In this document: positions 1 to 10,171 of the stretch, in pieces
Position numbering within the stretch: the first letter of the stretch is position 1
How the letters are laid out: each line of letters opens with the position of its first letter
Assembly (NCBI GenBank): GCA_963738625.1
Contig: CAVTXH010000002.1
Location: forward strand, 496,001 to 560,000
DNA from: UBA7672 sp963738625
GTDB lineage: Bacteria > Pseudomonadota > Alphaproteobacteria > Caulobacterales > Hyphomonadaceae
Length of the DNA stretch: 64,000 nucleotides
Direction of reading: 5' to 3'
Position numbers and translations under genes: made by a program
The notes under the pieces: generated by a model
Database searches by the model: none
Told to the model about the DNA's origin: nothing
The model's input: the letters and a program-made list of their open reading frames with translations, nothing else

Positions 1-386
1 TCATTCGCCGCCGCGCCATCCGCCACATGGAGAAGAACCGTGTGGTGATCTTCGCCGCCGGCACCGGCAACCCGTTTTTCACCACCGATACCGGCGCCGC
101 GCTGCGCGCAGCCGAGATGAACTGCGACGCCATGCTGAAGGGCACGCAGGTCGATGGCGTCTACACGGCCGATCCGAAACTCGACTCGGCGGCGACACGC
201 TTCGACACGCTCGACTACATGGAAGTGCTGTCGAAAGAGCTGAAGGTGATGGACGCCACCGCCATCAGCCTGCTCAAGGAAAACAAGATTCCGATCGTGG
301 TGTTCCGCATCCGCGACAAGGGCGGCCTCGCCAGAGTGCTGACTGGTCAGGGCGTGTCGACCTTGATCGGCAACCGCAAGAAATAG
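1..386 (+). CDS. pyrH: UMP kinase, C-terminal part (5' end outside the window)
   Basis: UMP kinase phosphorylates UMP to UDP in pyrimidine nucleotide synthesis and works as a cytoplasmic hexamer. Only the last 127 codons are present; the open frame runs from base 3 to the TAG at 384-386. The visible part carries the family's FAAGTGNPFFTTDT segment followed by the ALRAAEMNCDAMLKGTQVDGVY block, both typical of bacterial PyrH and of the amino-acid kinase fold. It is followed after 22 bases by frr, the usual pyrH-frr-uppS-cdsA order. The true start lies upstream of the window; an internal Met at base 27 is not the start. Confidence 0.95.
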   Translation, partial: IRRRAIRHMEKNRVVIFAAGTGNPFFTTDTGAALRAAEMNCDAMLKGTQVDGVYTADPKLDSAATRFDTLDYMEVLSKELKVMDATAISLLKENKIPIVVFRIRDKGGLARVLTGQGVSTLIGNRKK

Positions 387-408
387 AACCAGAGAGAGGG
401 AGCCCACG

Positions 409-965
409 ATGGCGGAAACCTTCGATATCAAGGCGCTCGAGAAACGGATGGACGGCGCGCTGGCGGCGCTGAAGACCGAGTTCAGCGGCCTGCGCACGGG
501 CCGCGCTTCGGTCCACCTGCTCGATACGATTCATGTCCAGGCTTACGGTTCGTCGATGCCGCTCAACCAGGTGGCGTCGGTCAACGCCGTCGATGCGCGC
601 ATGCTCAGCGTCAGCGTGTGGGACAAAGGCCTTGTCGGCGCCACCGACCGCGCGATCCGCGAAGCGCCTCTGGGCCTGAACCCCATCACGGATGGCCAGA
701 CCCTGCGCATCCCGATCCCGCCTCTTTCGGAAGAGCGCCGCAAGGAGCTGCAGAAGCTTGCCGGCCAGTTTGCAGAAAGCGCCCGCGTGGCCGTACGCAA
801 CATTCGTCGCGACGGCAACGACCTGCTGAAGCGGCTGGAAAAGGCGCACGAGCTGAGCGAGGACCAGGTCAAGGGCCGCTCCAACGACATCCAGAAGATC
901 ACCGACAAGCACGTGCAGATGATCGACGAAGCGCTGAAACACAAAGCCGAAGAGATCATGCAGGT

Positions 966-969
<4 letters not shown>
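409..969 (+). CDS. frr: Ribosome recycling factor
   Basis: Ribosome recycling factor splits post-termination ribosomes together with EF-G. The product is 186 residues, the normal family length (about 185). The conserved FSGLRTGRAS segment near residue 25-35 and the helical second half (residues about 105-185, charged, coiled-coil-like, ending HKAEEIMQV) fit the tRNA-mimic, three-helix-bundle family. The start ATG follows a purine-rich AGAGAGAGGGAG ribosome-binding site. The stop codon overlaps the GTG start of uppS in a GTGA, so the two are probably translationally coupled. Clear assignment. Confidence 0.97.
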
Positions 970-1718
<749 letters not shown>

Positions 1719-2564
1719 CGGGCAGCCACGCGGAAAGGGCGGCGGTCGGCGCGAGATCGTGCTCCGCGTCGTGACCGCTCTCATTCTTGCGCCCTTGGGC
1801 GCGTGGGCGTGCTGGGTCGGCGGCCTTCCGCTGATTGTGGCGACCGGCGCATGCGCCGTGCTTGCGTCCGGCGAATGGACGCGCATGGCGGCGCAGACTG
1901 ATGCGCTGTGGGCAAAGTTCCTGTTGCACATCGTGATGGCGGCAACGGCTGCGGGCGCGGTCTACATTGCGCCCGAGGGGATCGAGCTCGTCGCCCTCGT
2001 CGCGCTCGCCGGCTGCGCGCTCGCGGCCGGAATCGTCTGGTTGGGCAGGGGCTCCGTCAGCTCGATGGCGTTCGGCGCCATCTACACCAGCCTGCCGTTC
2101 GGCGCCTTCGTGTGGATCCGCGAGGATACCCCAGAGGGCCGCTTCACGCTTATCGCGCTGCTGGCGATCGTCTGGGCGACGGATATCGCCGCATATTTCG
2201 CGGGCAGGGGGTTCGGCGGCCCGCTGCTCAGTCCGAAGGATAGCCCCAACAAGACGTGGACCGGCGCCATCGGCGCGCTGGTATGCGCCGGCCTCGCCGG
2301 CGGCGCCGTCGCGCGCGCCATCGGCGGCGACTTCATGCATTGGCTGTTCGCTAGCCTTGCCCTATCGGTTGTGGCTCAAGCAGGCGATCTTCTCGAGTCG
2401 CGGTTCAAGCGTCTCTACGGCGTCAAGGACACATCCGGCATCATCCCGGGCCATGGCGGGGTGCTCGACCGGCTGGATGCGCTTATGGCCGCTTCGGTCG
2501 TCGCTGCGCTGACGCTGCGTTTTCTTCCCGCGCTCGCTCCCGGGTTTTCCTCGGTGGGCGGCTG

Positions 2565-3749
2565 ATGAACAGGACAATGCGCGTTTCGGTCCTCGGGGCC
2601 ACCGGTTCCGTCGGCGACTCCACGCTCGACGTCCTGAGGCGCCGGGCGCCCGGCGCTCCGGAGTTCCAGGTTGTCGCGCTCACCGCAAACACCAATGTCG
2701 AGGCGCTGGCCGCGGCCGCCATCGAGACGCGCGCGGAGCTGGCGGTGATCGCGGATGCGTCGCTCTATGCGAAGCTCAAGTCTCTGCTGGCCGACACCGG
2801 CATCGAAGCCGCAGCCGGCCATGATGCCGTCGTGGAGGCCGCCCGCCGCCCTGCCGATCGCATCGTCGCCGCCATCGTCGGCATAGCTGGCCTGCCAGCC
2901 ACGCTGGCCGCCGTGCGCCAGGGGGCCACCGTGGCCTTCGCCAACAAGGAAAGCCTTGTCTGCGCAGGTCCGCTGCTGACCGAGGAGGCTCGCCGCGCCG
3001 GGGCCCGCCTCCTGCCGATCGACTCAGAGCACAACGCCATCTTCCAGGTGCTGGATCGCCCGGCCCGGGTCGAGAAGTTGATTCTCACGGCCTCGGGCGG
3101 GCCGTTCCGGACCATGTCGATCGCCGAAATGGCCGGCGTTACCCCGGAGCAGGCTTGCGCCCATCCCAACTGGATGATGGGCGCCAAGATCTCGGTTGAT
3201 TGCGCAACCATGATGAACAAGGGGCTGGAGCTGATCGAGGCCGCCTACCTGTTCGATGTTCCCGAGCCCCGGATCGAGGTTCTGGTCCACCCGCAGTCCA
3301 TTGTGCACAGCCTGGTGGCCTATGATGACGGGTCGGTTCTCGCCCAGCTCGGCCTGCCGGATATGCGAACGCCGATCTCCTACGCCCTGGCCTGGCCGGA
3401 CCGGATGCCCCTGCCGGGACTGGAGCGCCTTGATCTCGCCAAGATCGGAAGGCTGGATTTTCTACCGCCTGATCCCCAGCGCTTTCCGGCCCTCGAGATC
3501 GCGCGGAAGGCGGTTTCCGAAGGTGGCGGCGCGCCGATAGTGCTAAACGGGGCAAACGAGGTCGCAGTGGCGGCCTTCTTGCAGCGTCGAATAGGGTTTC
3601 TGACGATAGCGCAGGTGGCAGGCGAAGTGCTCGACGAGTTCCTCAACAGCCGCAAGAGCGCCGCCGAGCCAGAAAGCTTCGAGGCCGTATACGAAACCGA
3701 TCGCGTGGCGCGCGAGCGCACACTCGAAAAACTTCGCCTCGCCGCGTGA
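2565..3749 (+). CDS. dxr: 1-deoxy-D-xylulose 5-phosphate reductoisomerase
   Basis: Second enzyme of the MEP isoprenoid pathway: converts DXP to 2-C-methyl-D-erythritol 4-phosphate with NADPH and a divalent metal. The 394-residue product begins with the NADPH-binding VLGATGSVGDSTLDVLRR loop. It has the metal and substrate segments LLPIDSEHNAIFQVL (Asp and Glu ligands) and MNKGLELIEA, the flexible-loop region around NWMMGAKISVDCATMMNKG, and VHPQSIVHSLV. The start is coupled to cdsA (TGATG). The pathway continues in this window with ispDF at 44.6 kb. Its N-terminal coding sequence contains a GC palindrome around 2636-2659 (encoding RRAPGAP). Confidence 0.97.
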   Translation: MNRTMRVSVLGATGSVGDSTLDVLRRRAPGAPEFQVVALTANTNVEALAAAAIETRAELAVIADASLYAKLKSLLADTGIEAAAGHDAVVEAARRPADRIVAAIVGIAGLPATLAAVRQGATVAFANKESLVCAGPLLTEEARRAGARLLPIDSEHNAIFQVLDRPARVEKLILTASGGPFRTMSIAEMAGVTPEQACAHPNWMMGAKISVDCATMMNKGLELIEAAYLFDVPEPRIEVLVHPQSIVHSLVAYDDGSVLAQLGLPDMRTPISYALAWPDRMPLPGLERLDLAKIGRLDFLPPDPQRFPALEIARKAVSEGGGAPIVLNGANEVAVAAFLQRRIGFLTIAQVAGEVLDEFLNSRKSAAEPESFEAVYETDRVARERTLEKLRLAA

Positions 3750-3786
3750 ACGAGCAATCAGGTAGGACCATGAGAGGCGCCGGTTG

Positions 3787-5016
3787 ATGGATACCCTGAT
3801 CTCGACTCTGTTCTGGCCGTTGTCAGGCATCGTCCTCATCTCGATCGTGATCACGGTTCACGAGTTGGGGCACTACTGGGTCGGGCGCCTGTTCGACGCC
3901 GCTGCGGAGTCCTTCTCCGTCGGGTTTGGCAAGCCGATCTTCGAAGTCAGGGACAAGCGCGGCACGCGCTGGCGCGTCAACTGGCTGCCGCTCGGCGGCT
4001 TCGTGAAATTCGTCGGCGAGATCCAGGCGCCCACGGATCATCGTGAACCGCCTGCGGAAGCGTCCAAACAGGGCATTACGGTCATTGAAGGCGCCACGGC
4101 TGAAGAGCCGGCCGTTAAGCTTGTCGGCAAGCCCTACACCGCGCTTGGTCCACTGCAACGCCTTGCTGTGTCGCTCGGTGGTCCGTTCGCCAACTTCGTC
4201 TTTGCGATCTTCGTCTTCGCCGGCATGGCCATGGGCCTGGGCGTTCCGCAGGCAAAGGAAGTCTACGTCACCAGCGTCGTTGCCGACGGGGCAGCGGCCC
4301 GCGCCGGATTCCAGCCCGACGACATCGTCACCTCCGCGGCAGGCAAGACGGTCCGCACCAGCGACGACATCACCCGCGCAACGGTGCTGAGCGCCGGAGA
4401 GCCGGTCACCTACACCGTGCTCCGCAACGGCGCGACTGTGGATCTCGTTGCGACCCCTGTGGAGCAGATCGAGACCAACGCGCAGCTCAAAGTCACCGAG
4501 AAGCTTGGCCGTATCGGCCTCAGCCTCGGCCATCGCGGCGTCGAAATCCGCAAGCTCAATCCCGTCGAGGCGATGGGCTATGGCGTGTCGTCAACGGGCG
4601 ATGCTATTGGCAGCACGGTTAACGTGCTGCGGCGTTTGATCACGGGCAAGGATGGCCTGGACAAACTCAGCGGCCCGCTCGGCATCTTCAGCCTGGCCGA
4701 CAACGTCACCGACATGCATATGAAGCAGGAGGGCGTCAGCCTCGACAAGAAGCTGTTCGAGCTCTTCCTGAGCTGGCTGCAGCTCGCGGCGCTGCTATCC
4801 ATCGGCGTCGGTTTCTTCAATCTCCTGCCGATTCCTGTGCTGGATGGTGGCGCGGCTGTAATGTGTGTCGCGGAAGCCATAACCGGCCGCGAAGTGCCCG
4901 AAAAAGTGCAAAGAGTCGGGCTGACAATCGGTGTTGCATGTCTAGTCAGCTTTGCTCTGGTGATCACCTGGCAGGACATCGGCCGGCTCGTGCCGGGCTG
5001 GCCCGGCGGGCCCTGA
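3787..5016 (+). CDS. rseP: RIP metalloprotease RseP (site-2 protease)
   Basis: Intramembrane zinc metalloprotease that cleaves membrane-anchored substrates such as anti-sigma factors (MmpA in Caulobacter). The 409-residue product shows the catalytic HELGH motif in the first membrane helix (about residue 22-26). It has a PDZ-type region in the middle (VTSVVADGAAARAGFQPDDI) and the second active-site motif NLLPIPVLDGG near the C terminus, flanked by membrane helices. The ATG at 3787 is preceded by an in-frame TTG. It sits between dxr and bamA, the standard alphaproteobacterial order. Confidence 0.96.
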   Translation: MDTLISTLFWPLSGIVLISIVITVHELGHYWVGRLFDAAAESFSVGFGKPIFEVRDKRGTRWRVNWLPLGGFVKFVGEIQAPTDHREPPAEASKQGITVIEGATAEEPAVKLVGKPYTALGPLQRLAVSLGGPFANFVFAIFVFAGMAMGLGVPQAKEVYVTSVVADGAAARAGFQPDDIVTSAAGKTVRTSDDITRATVLSAGEPVTYTVLRNGATVDLVATPVEQIETNAQLKVTEKLGRIGLSLGHRGVEIRKLNPVEAMGYGVSSTGDAIGSTVNVLRRLITGKDGLDKLSGPLGIFSLADNVTDMHMKQEGVSLDKKLFELFLSWLQLAALLSIGVGFFNLLPIPVLDGGAAVMCVAEAITGREVPEKVQRVGLTIGVACLVSFALVITWQDIGRLVPGWPGGP

Positions 5017-5114
5017 ATCCTGATCAGTCCGCCGCTTGAGCTTTTGAGCGGCATGTTGTCTTAAGACGCCCAAAGAGACTGCGTCCGGCGGTCCAGTATT
5101 GTGAGGGGTAGGTG

Positions 5115-7673
5115 ATGCGGTCTTGGTTCGCGAGCGCTCTGGCGCTGACAGCGTCGGCTGGCGCCATCGTCGCCGCCCAGGCGTACGCGCCTTTGGGGAA
5201 GGCGTCGGCGCAGCAGCCTGGCGTCGATGTGATTTCCCGCATCGTCGTCGAGGGCAACCAGCGAATCGAGTCCCGCACGATCCTTTCCTACATGCTGATC
5301 AGGGCCGGCGACGTCTACGATCCGGATCGTATCGCCCTGTCGTTCAACGCGGTGTTCGCAACCGGTCTCTTCCAGGACGTGGACATCCAGTGGCGCACTG
5401 GAACGAATGAACTGGTGGTGCGCGTGATCGAGAACCCGATCATCAACCGCATCATCTTCGAGGGCAACAACGCGGTCACGACCGAACGCCTCGAAGAAGA
5501 AACCGAAGCCGAACCCCGCCAGACATTCACCCTGTCGCGCGTCGAGCAGGACGTGCAGCGTATTCTGGAAGTCTATCGTCGCGCCGGCCGCTTCGCGGCG
5601 ACCGTGACGCCGCAGTACAAGGTGTTGCCGCAGAACCGCGCCGACCTGATCTTCGTGATCGAGGAGGGCCCGACCACCGGCGTCCGCTCCATCAACTTCC
5701 TCGGCAACGACCGTTTCTCCGACAGCCGGCTGCGCCGTGAGATCACCACGCGGCAATCGCGCTGGTGGCGCTTCTTCGAGAAGCGGGACAACTACAACCC
5801 TGGTCAGATCGAATTCGACCAGCAGCAGCTTCGCGAATTCTACATGAACGAAGGCTACGCGGATTTCCGCGTCGTCTCCGCCGTGGCTGAGCTGACGCCT
5901 GATCGCCGCGATTTCTACATGACGTTCTCGATCGACGAGGGCGAACAGTACTATTTCAGCGATCTCAAGGTCGAAACCGAACTTGAAAAGCTGTCCGGGG
6001 AGCGTCTCTCGCTCATCCTGCCGATGAAAAAGGGCGACCTCTTCCGCTCGAAGAGCATCGAGGATGCAATCGATACGCTGACCTTTGCAGCTGGCACCGC
6101 CGGCTATGCGAACGTCGATATCCGTCCTGTCGAAAAGCGCGACGCAGCCGGGCACACCATCGGCATCACCTTTCAGGTCGACGAAGGCCCGCGCGTCTAC
6201 GTCGAGCGCATCGACATCCAGGGCAACACCCAGACGCTCGATCGCGTCATCCGCCGCGAAATCCGCGTGGCGGAGGGCGACGCGTACAATCCGGTCCTGC
6301 TCGACAACGCCAAGAACCGCATCCGTGCGCTCGGCTTTTTTGACCCTGACAAAGTCGAAGTGACGGACGAGCCAGGGACGACCGACGATCGTACGATCCT
6401 CAAGGTCAAAGTCGAAGAAGAGGCCACCGGCGAACTCGCCTTCTCGGCAGGTTTCTCGTCCGCAGACGCCTTCCTGTTCAGCGTCAGTGCGCAGCAGCGC
6501 AACTTCCGTGGCCGTGGTCAGTTCCTGTCGGCGCGCATCCAGGCGACGTCGCGCCAGCAGGACATCGAATTCCGTTTCACCGAGCCGAAATTCCAGGACC
6601 GCAATCTCGCGCTTGGTTTCGACCTGTTCCTGACGCAGTCTGACTTCGAACAAGAAGCGGGCTTCTCCAACTCGATCGTGGGGGCCGGCGGCCGGTTGCT
6701 GTTTCCGCTGTCGGACACCGACCAGATCGGCCTGCGCTATAACCTGCGCAACGACGACCTGAAGATCTCCCAAACCACGAGCTCGTTCGGAGGACTCGGC
6801 GATTGCGAGACGGGCTTCTTCCGCTCCTCGCTGTGCGACCAGCAAGGCAGCAGGCTAACGTCGTCGTTCGGCTACACGGTGACAATGAACCGCACCAACG
6901 ACTACCTTGAGCCCACGCGCGGCTGGGAGGTCAACTTCAGCCAGGATGTCGCCGGCCTCGGTGGCGATGTGAACTATCTGCGCAATGAGTTCCGTGGCTC
7001 GATGTATCGCGGCCTTTGGCCGGGTATCGTAGCGAGTGCTCACCTCGAGGCAGGCTTCATCGAGAGCTGGGGCGACGAGGGCATCCGGATCAACAACCGC
7101 TTCTTCAAGGGCGGCAACTCCTTCCGAGGTTTCGACGTAGCCGGCCTGGGCCCGCGTGAGATTCAGTACTCATTCGCAACCGAAGATCTCGCCCTCGACC
7201 CGGGCGTTCCGCCGCCTGCGTTTTCGGCCCCGGTCTTGGTTGACGGTGTCCACCAGACGAACTCGGCTGGCCAGCTGCTCTACAAAACTGCGGCCAGGGA
7301 CGATGCTGGCAACGTGTTGGAACCCACACTCACCGCATTCAACGCGCTGGGCGGCAAGGCATATGCGATCGGATCCTTGGAATTGTCCTTCCCGATACCG
7401 TATGCTCCGGAGGAGCTCGGGATCGATGGGGCGCTGTTTGCCGAGGTGGGAACCCTTGGCTTGCTGGACGATGCGGACCGGGATCGGAAATTCGATGACA
7501 CATTCAACTCCTTCCGTGTTGACGATTCTGCCAGCCTGCGCGCCAGCGCCGGGGTCAGCATCTTCTGGGATTCTCCTTTCGGTCCTATCCGCTTCGACTT
7601 CTCTCAGATCCTGGCCAAGGAAGAGTACGACAGGACAGAGACTTTCCGATTCAGCACCAATACAAGGTTCTAG
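5115..7673 (+). CDS. bamA: Outer membrane protein assembly factor BamA
   Basis: Essential beta-barrel that inserts outer-membrane proteins. The 852-residue precursor has an N-terminal signal peptide (basic MRSW, hydrophobic core, likely cleavage after KASA before QQPGVDV). Five POTRA-like modules follow (repeated pattern of VxGNxR/T, e.g. IVVEGNQRIESR, IIFEGNNAVTTER, INFLGNDRFSDSRL, IDIQGNTQTLDRV). The C-terminal barrel ends in TFRFSTNTRF, with the terminal aromatic residue used as an outer-membrane sorting signal. The GTG at 5112 immediately before the ATG is a possible alternative start. skp/ompH follows after 4 bases, consistent with shared transcription. Confidence 0.97.
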   Translation: MRSWFASALALTASAGAIVAAQAYAPLGKASAQQPGVDVISRIVVEGNQRIESRTILSYMLIRAGDVYDPDRIALSFNAVFATGLFQDVDIQWRTGTNELVVRVIENPIINRIIFEGNNAVTTERLEEETEAEPRQTFTLSRVEQDVQRILEVYRRAGRFAATVTPQYKVLPQNRADLIFVIEEGPTTGVRSINFLGNDRFSDSRLRREITTRQSRWWRFFEKRDNYNPGQIEFDQQQLREFYMNEGYADFRVVSAVAELTPDRRDFYMTFSIDEGEQYYFSDLKVETELEKLSGERLSLILPMKKGDLFRSKSIEDAIDTLTFAAGTAGYANVDIRPVEKRDAAGHTIGITFQVDEGPRVYVERIDIQGNTQTLDRVIRREIRVAEGDAYNPVLLDNAKNRIRALGFFDPDKVEVTDEPGTTDDRTILKVKVEEEATGELAFSAGFSSADAFLFSVSAQQRNFRGRGQFLSARIQATSRQQDIEFRFTEPKFQDRNLALGFDLFLTQSDFEQEAGFSNSIVGAGGRLLFPLSDTDQIGLRYNLRNDDLKISQTTSSFGGLGDCETGFFRSSLCDQQGSRLTSSFGYTVTMNRTNDYLEPTRGWEVNFSQDVAGLGGDVNYLRNEFRGSMYRGLWPGIVASAHLEAGFIESWGDEGIRINNRFFKGGNSFRGFDVAGLGPREIQYSFATEDLALDPGVPPPAFSAPVLVDGVHQTNSAGQLLYKTAARDDAGNVLEPTLTAFNALGGKAYAIGSLELSFPIPYAPEELGIDGALFAEVGTLGLLDDADRDRKFDDTFNSFRVDDSASLRASAGVSIFWDSPFGPIRFDFSQILAKEEYDRTETFRFSTNTRF

Positions 7674-7677
7674 TGCC

Positions 7678-8295
7678 ATGAAACTCCGCAATCTCGCGCT
7701 GGCCGCCGCGGTCATGATCGGCCTTACCAACTTCGTCGGCGCCGCTGTCGCCCAGACCAAGATCTTCGTGATCAACGAAGAAAAAATCCGCCGCGAAAGC
7801 AAGGTCGGCAAGGAAATGAGCGCCACGCTCAGCGGCGTCGCCAACCAGGGCGCCGAAAAGCTTGGCCTCAAGACGCTTGAGACCGAGATCAAGACCGAAG
7901 CGGATGCGCTGAAGCCGCAGACGCAATCGCTGACGCCGGAAGCGATCAAAGCCAACCCGACGCTCAAGGCCAAGGTCGATGCGCTGAACAAGAAGACCAA
8001 CGAATACATGCAGAAATCATCCAGCCTGCAGCAGGGTCTCGAGCAGCAGAGCGGCAACTTCAACGGCGCCTTCATGGCTGCGCTTGAGCCCGCCGTCACG
8101 CATGTGGCCAAACAGGTCGGGGCCGATGTCGTGCTGACCTACGGCTCGACCTGGTATGTGAAGGACGCGATCGACATCACACCGAAGGTCATCGAGCGTC
8201 TGGATGCCACGATCCCGACCATGGCTGCACTGCAATCCGCCCTGCAACCAGCAGGCGGCGCGAAGCCGGCGGCAACTCCGGCCAAGCAGCCTTAA
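7678..8295 (+). CDS. skp: OmpH/Skp family periplasmic chaperone
   Basis: Periplasmic holdase that keeps unfolded outer-membrane proteins soluble before delivery to BamA. The 205-residue precursor begins with a clear Sec signal peptide (MKLRNLALAAAVMIG, likely cleavage after AAVAQ). A lysine- and glutamate-rich alpha-helical tentacle region (residues about 40-130) and a C-terminal beta segment (VLTYGSTWYVKDAIDITPKVIERLD) match the OmpH family. The reading frame is open upstream inside bamA, but the ATG at 7678 gives the signal peptide. The Ala/Pro/Lys tail after residue 190 is low complexity. Confidence 0.93.
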   Translation: MKLRNLALAAAVMIGLTNFVGAAVAQTKIFVINEEKIRRESKVGKEMSATLSGVANQGAEKLGLKTLETEIKTEADALKPQTQSLTPEAIKANPTLKAKVDALNKKTNEYMQKSSSLQQGLEQQSGNFNGAFMAALEPAVTHVAKQVGADVVLTYGSTWYVKDAIDITPKVIERLDATIPTMAALQSALQPAGGAKPAATPAKQP

Positions 8296-8331
8296 GGCGG
8301 CCAGTAGCCCTCTAGAGACGAAGGCGGGGCG

Positions 8332-9345
8332 GTGATCGATCCGAGGTTCTACGAGGTCTCAGGACCGCTTAAGGCTTCGGACATCGCCGGCCTTGTTGGC
8401 GCTTCCAGCGTAAGAGGCGATGATGGGCGGACAGTCACGTCCGTAGCATCCGCTTCCGGCGCCGGCCCCGCCGATCTTACCTTTCTCGAAGACGACGATG
8501 ATGAAGCAGCCGCGAAAGTTGCAGCGGGAGTCTGCATCGCGTCTCCAGCCGCGGCAAAGCATCTGCCAGCTAGCGTCACGGTCATCGAGGTTGCGCATCC
8601 TCGCGCGGCTTTCGCGAAAGCCGCGCAGGGCCTTATCAAGCTGCGCGAATTGCATCCCGGCGCCGCGATAGATGCCGCTGCTCGTATCGCACCATCCGCT
8701 GTGATCGAGCCCGGCTGCGTGATCGGCGCCGGCGCCGCCATAGGCCCACACGCGCGCATTGGCGCGAACGCCGTCATCGGCCCTGGCGTCCAGATAGGCA
8801 TGCACACGACTGTCGGCGCCAACACAGTCATCCGCTGCGCGCTGATCGGCGACGGCGTCAGGATCTTCCCTGGGGCGATCATCGGCGAGGCCGGCTTTGG
8901 TCTGGCGGCAGGCGGTGGGGGCGTTGCGCTATCCCCCCATTTCGGCCGCGTCATCATGCAGAGCCGCGTCTCGCTGGGCGCCAACTCTTGCATCGATCGT
9001 GGCCTGTTCGACGACACCGTGATCGGCGAGGGATCACACATCGATAATCTCTGTCACATCGGTCACAACTGCCGCATCGGCTCCCGCGTGGTGATGGCGG
9101 CGTTCGCGGGTGTTTCGGGCTCCAGCGAGGTCGGCGACGGCGTTCAGTTCGGCGGCCGCGTTGGCCTCAAGGATCATGTCCTCGTGGGAACGGGCGCCCG
9201 TATCGCCGCCGGGGCGGCCGTGCTCTCGGACGTCCCCGCCGGCGAGACCTGGGCCGGCTATCCCGCCAAGCCCATCCGCACCTGGATGCGCGAGCTTGCG
9301 TGGCTGGGCAGGGCAGCGCAAAAGCGTTCCGCCAAGGAAGAGTAG
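8332..9345 (+). CDS. lpxD: UDP-3-O-(3-hydroxyacyl)glucosamine N-acyltransferase
   Basis: Third step of lipid A synthesis: adds the N-linked 3-hydroxyacyl chain from acyl-ACP. The 337-residue product has the N-terminal LpxD uridine-binding domain (about residues 1-100) and then a left-handed beta-helix of hexapeptide repeats (IDAAARIAPSAVIEPGCVIG and so on). The HIGHNCRIG segment provides the catalytic histidine. It starts with GTG at 8332. lpxA follows after 32 bases; fabZ, often found between lpxD and lpxA, is not there. Confidence 0.96.
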   Translation: MIDPRFYEVSGPLKASDIAGLVGASSVRGDDGRTVTSVASASGAGPADLTFLEDDDDEAAAKVAAGVCIASPAAAKHLPASVTVIEVAHPRAAFAKAAQGLIKLRELHPGAAIDAAARIAPSAVIEPGCVIGAGAAIGPHARIGANAVIGPGVQIGMHTTVGANTVIRCALIGDGVRIFPGAIIGEAGFGLAAGGGGVALSPHFGRVIMQSRVSLGANSCIDRGLFDDTVIGEGSHIDNLCHIGHNCRIGSRVVMAAFAGVSGSSEVGDGVQFGGRVGLKDHVLVGTGARIAAGAAVLSDVPAGETWAGYPAKPIRTWMRELAWLGRAAQKRSAKEE

Positions 9346-9377
9346 CCGGATTGCCCGGCCTCGGCGGACCGGCGGAC

Positions 9378-10171
9378 ATGGCCACGAAAATCCACTCCTC
9401 ATCGATTGTCGAGCCAGGCGCGCAGATCGCCGACGGCGTCGAGATCGGCCCTTTCTGCACTATCGGGGCGAAGGTGAAGCTCGCCGAAGGCGTGCGGCTG
9501 GTCAGCCACGTCACGGTCGCCGGCAACACCAGCGTCGGCGCCCGCACTACCGTCTATCCCGTGCGCAGCGCTCGGCCAGCCGCCGCAGGACCTGAAGTTC
9601 AAGGGCGAGGATACCCGCCTCATCATCGGCGCCGACAACGTCATCCGCGAGTGCGCCACCTTCCACCTCGGCACCGTCACCGGCCGCCAGCAGACCGTGG
9701 TCGGCGACAAGGGGTTCTTCATGGCGTGCAGCCATGTCGGGCATGACTGCATCGTCGGCAACGGCGTGGTGATGGGCAACAACACGCCGCTGCGGCGGTA
9801 TGGCGGTGGTCGAGGATTTCGTCATCCTCGGCGGCAATGCGGCCATCCACCAGTTCGGGCGGGTCGGGAAGTTTGCGTTCATCGGCGGCGGCGCGCCGGT
9901 GGTAGGCGATGTCATTCCGTTCGGGATGGTCGACAATCATGGCAATCTGCACGGACTGAATCTGATCGGGCTGAAGCGGCGGGGATTCAGCCGGGAGACG
10001 ATCAACGATCTGCGCGCTGTCTACCGCGAGCTGTTCGAGGCCGAGGGGCATTTCGAAGACAGGTTCGCTGCCGTTTCGGAGCGTTTTGCCGGGTCGCCGG
10101 AAGTGATGATGATCGTCGACTTCATCAACGCCGGGCAGAAGCGCGGGCTATGCCTGCCGAGACGCGGCTGA
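9378..10171 (+). CDS. lpxA: UDP-N-acetylglucosamine O-acyltransferase, interrupted by two frameshifts in this sequence
   Basis: First step of lipid A synthesis, a trimeric left-handed beta-helix acyltransferase. The protein is recognisable end to end but lies in three frames: residues from MATKIHSSSIVEPGAQI to about TTVYP (up to ~9560), then LKFKGEDTRLIIGADNVIREC to GVVMGNNTPL (~9572-9790), then GGMAVVEDFVILGGNAAIHQF to the TGA at 10169-10171. Each junction is explained by one extra base, near 9561-9571 and 9790-9799. Removing both restores 263 residues, the normal length. The HVGHDC segment contains the expected catalytic His region. Neighbours lpxD and lpxI are intact, so sequencing error is more likely than true inactivation. 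Confidence 0.9.

Noticed and set aside
2636..2659. GC palindrome at the dxr N terminus, as a further copy of the pdhC element
   Set aside because: The similarity to the arms is limited to a short GCGCCGGGCGCC core that is easily met by chance at this GC content, and the encoded RRAPGAP is in a variable part of Dxr.
5061..6845. 594-codon minus-strand open frame opposite bamA
   Set aside because: Mirror frame of a high-GC gene; the bamA strand has signal peptide, POTRA modules and a barrel, while the antisense translation matches nothing.
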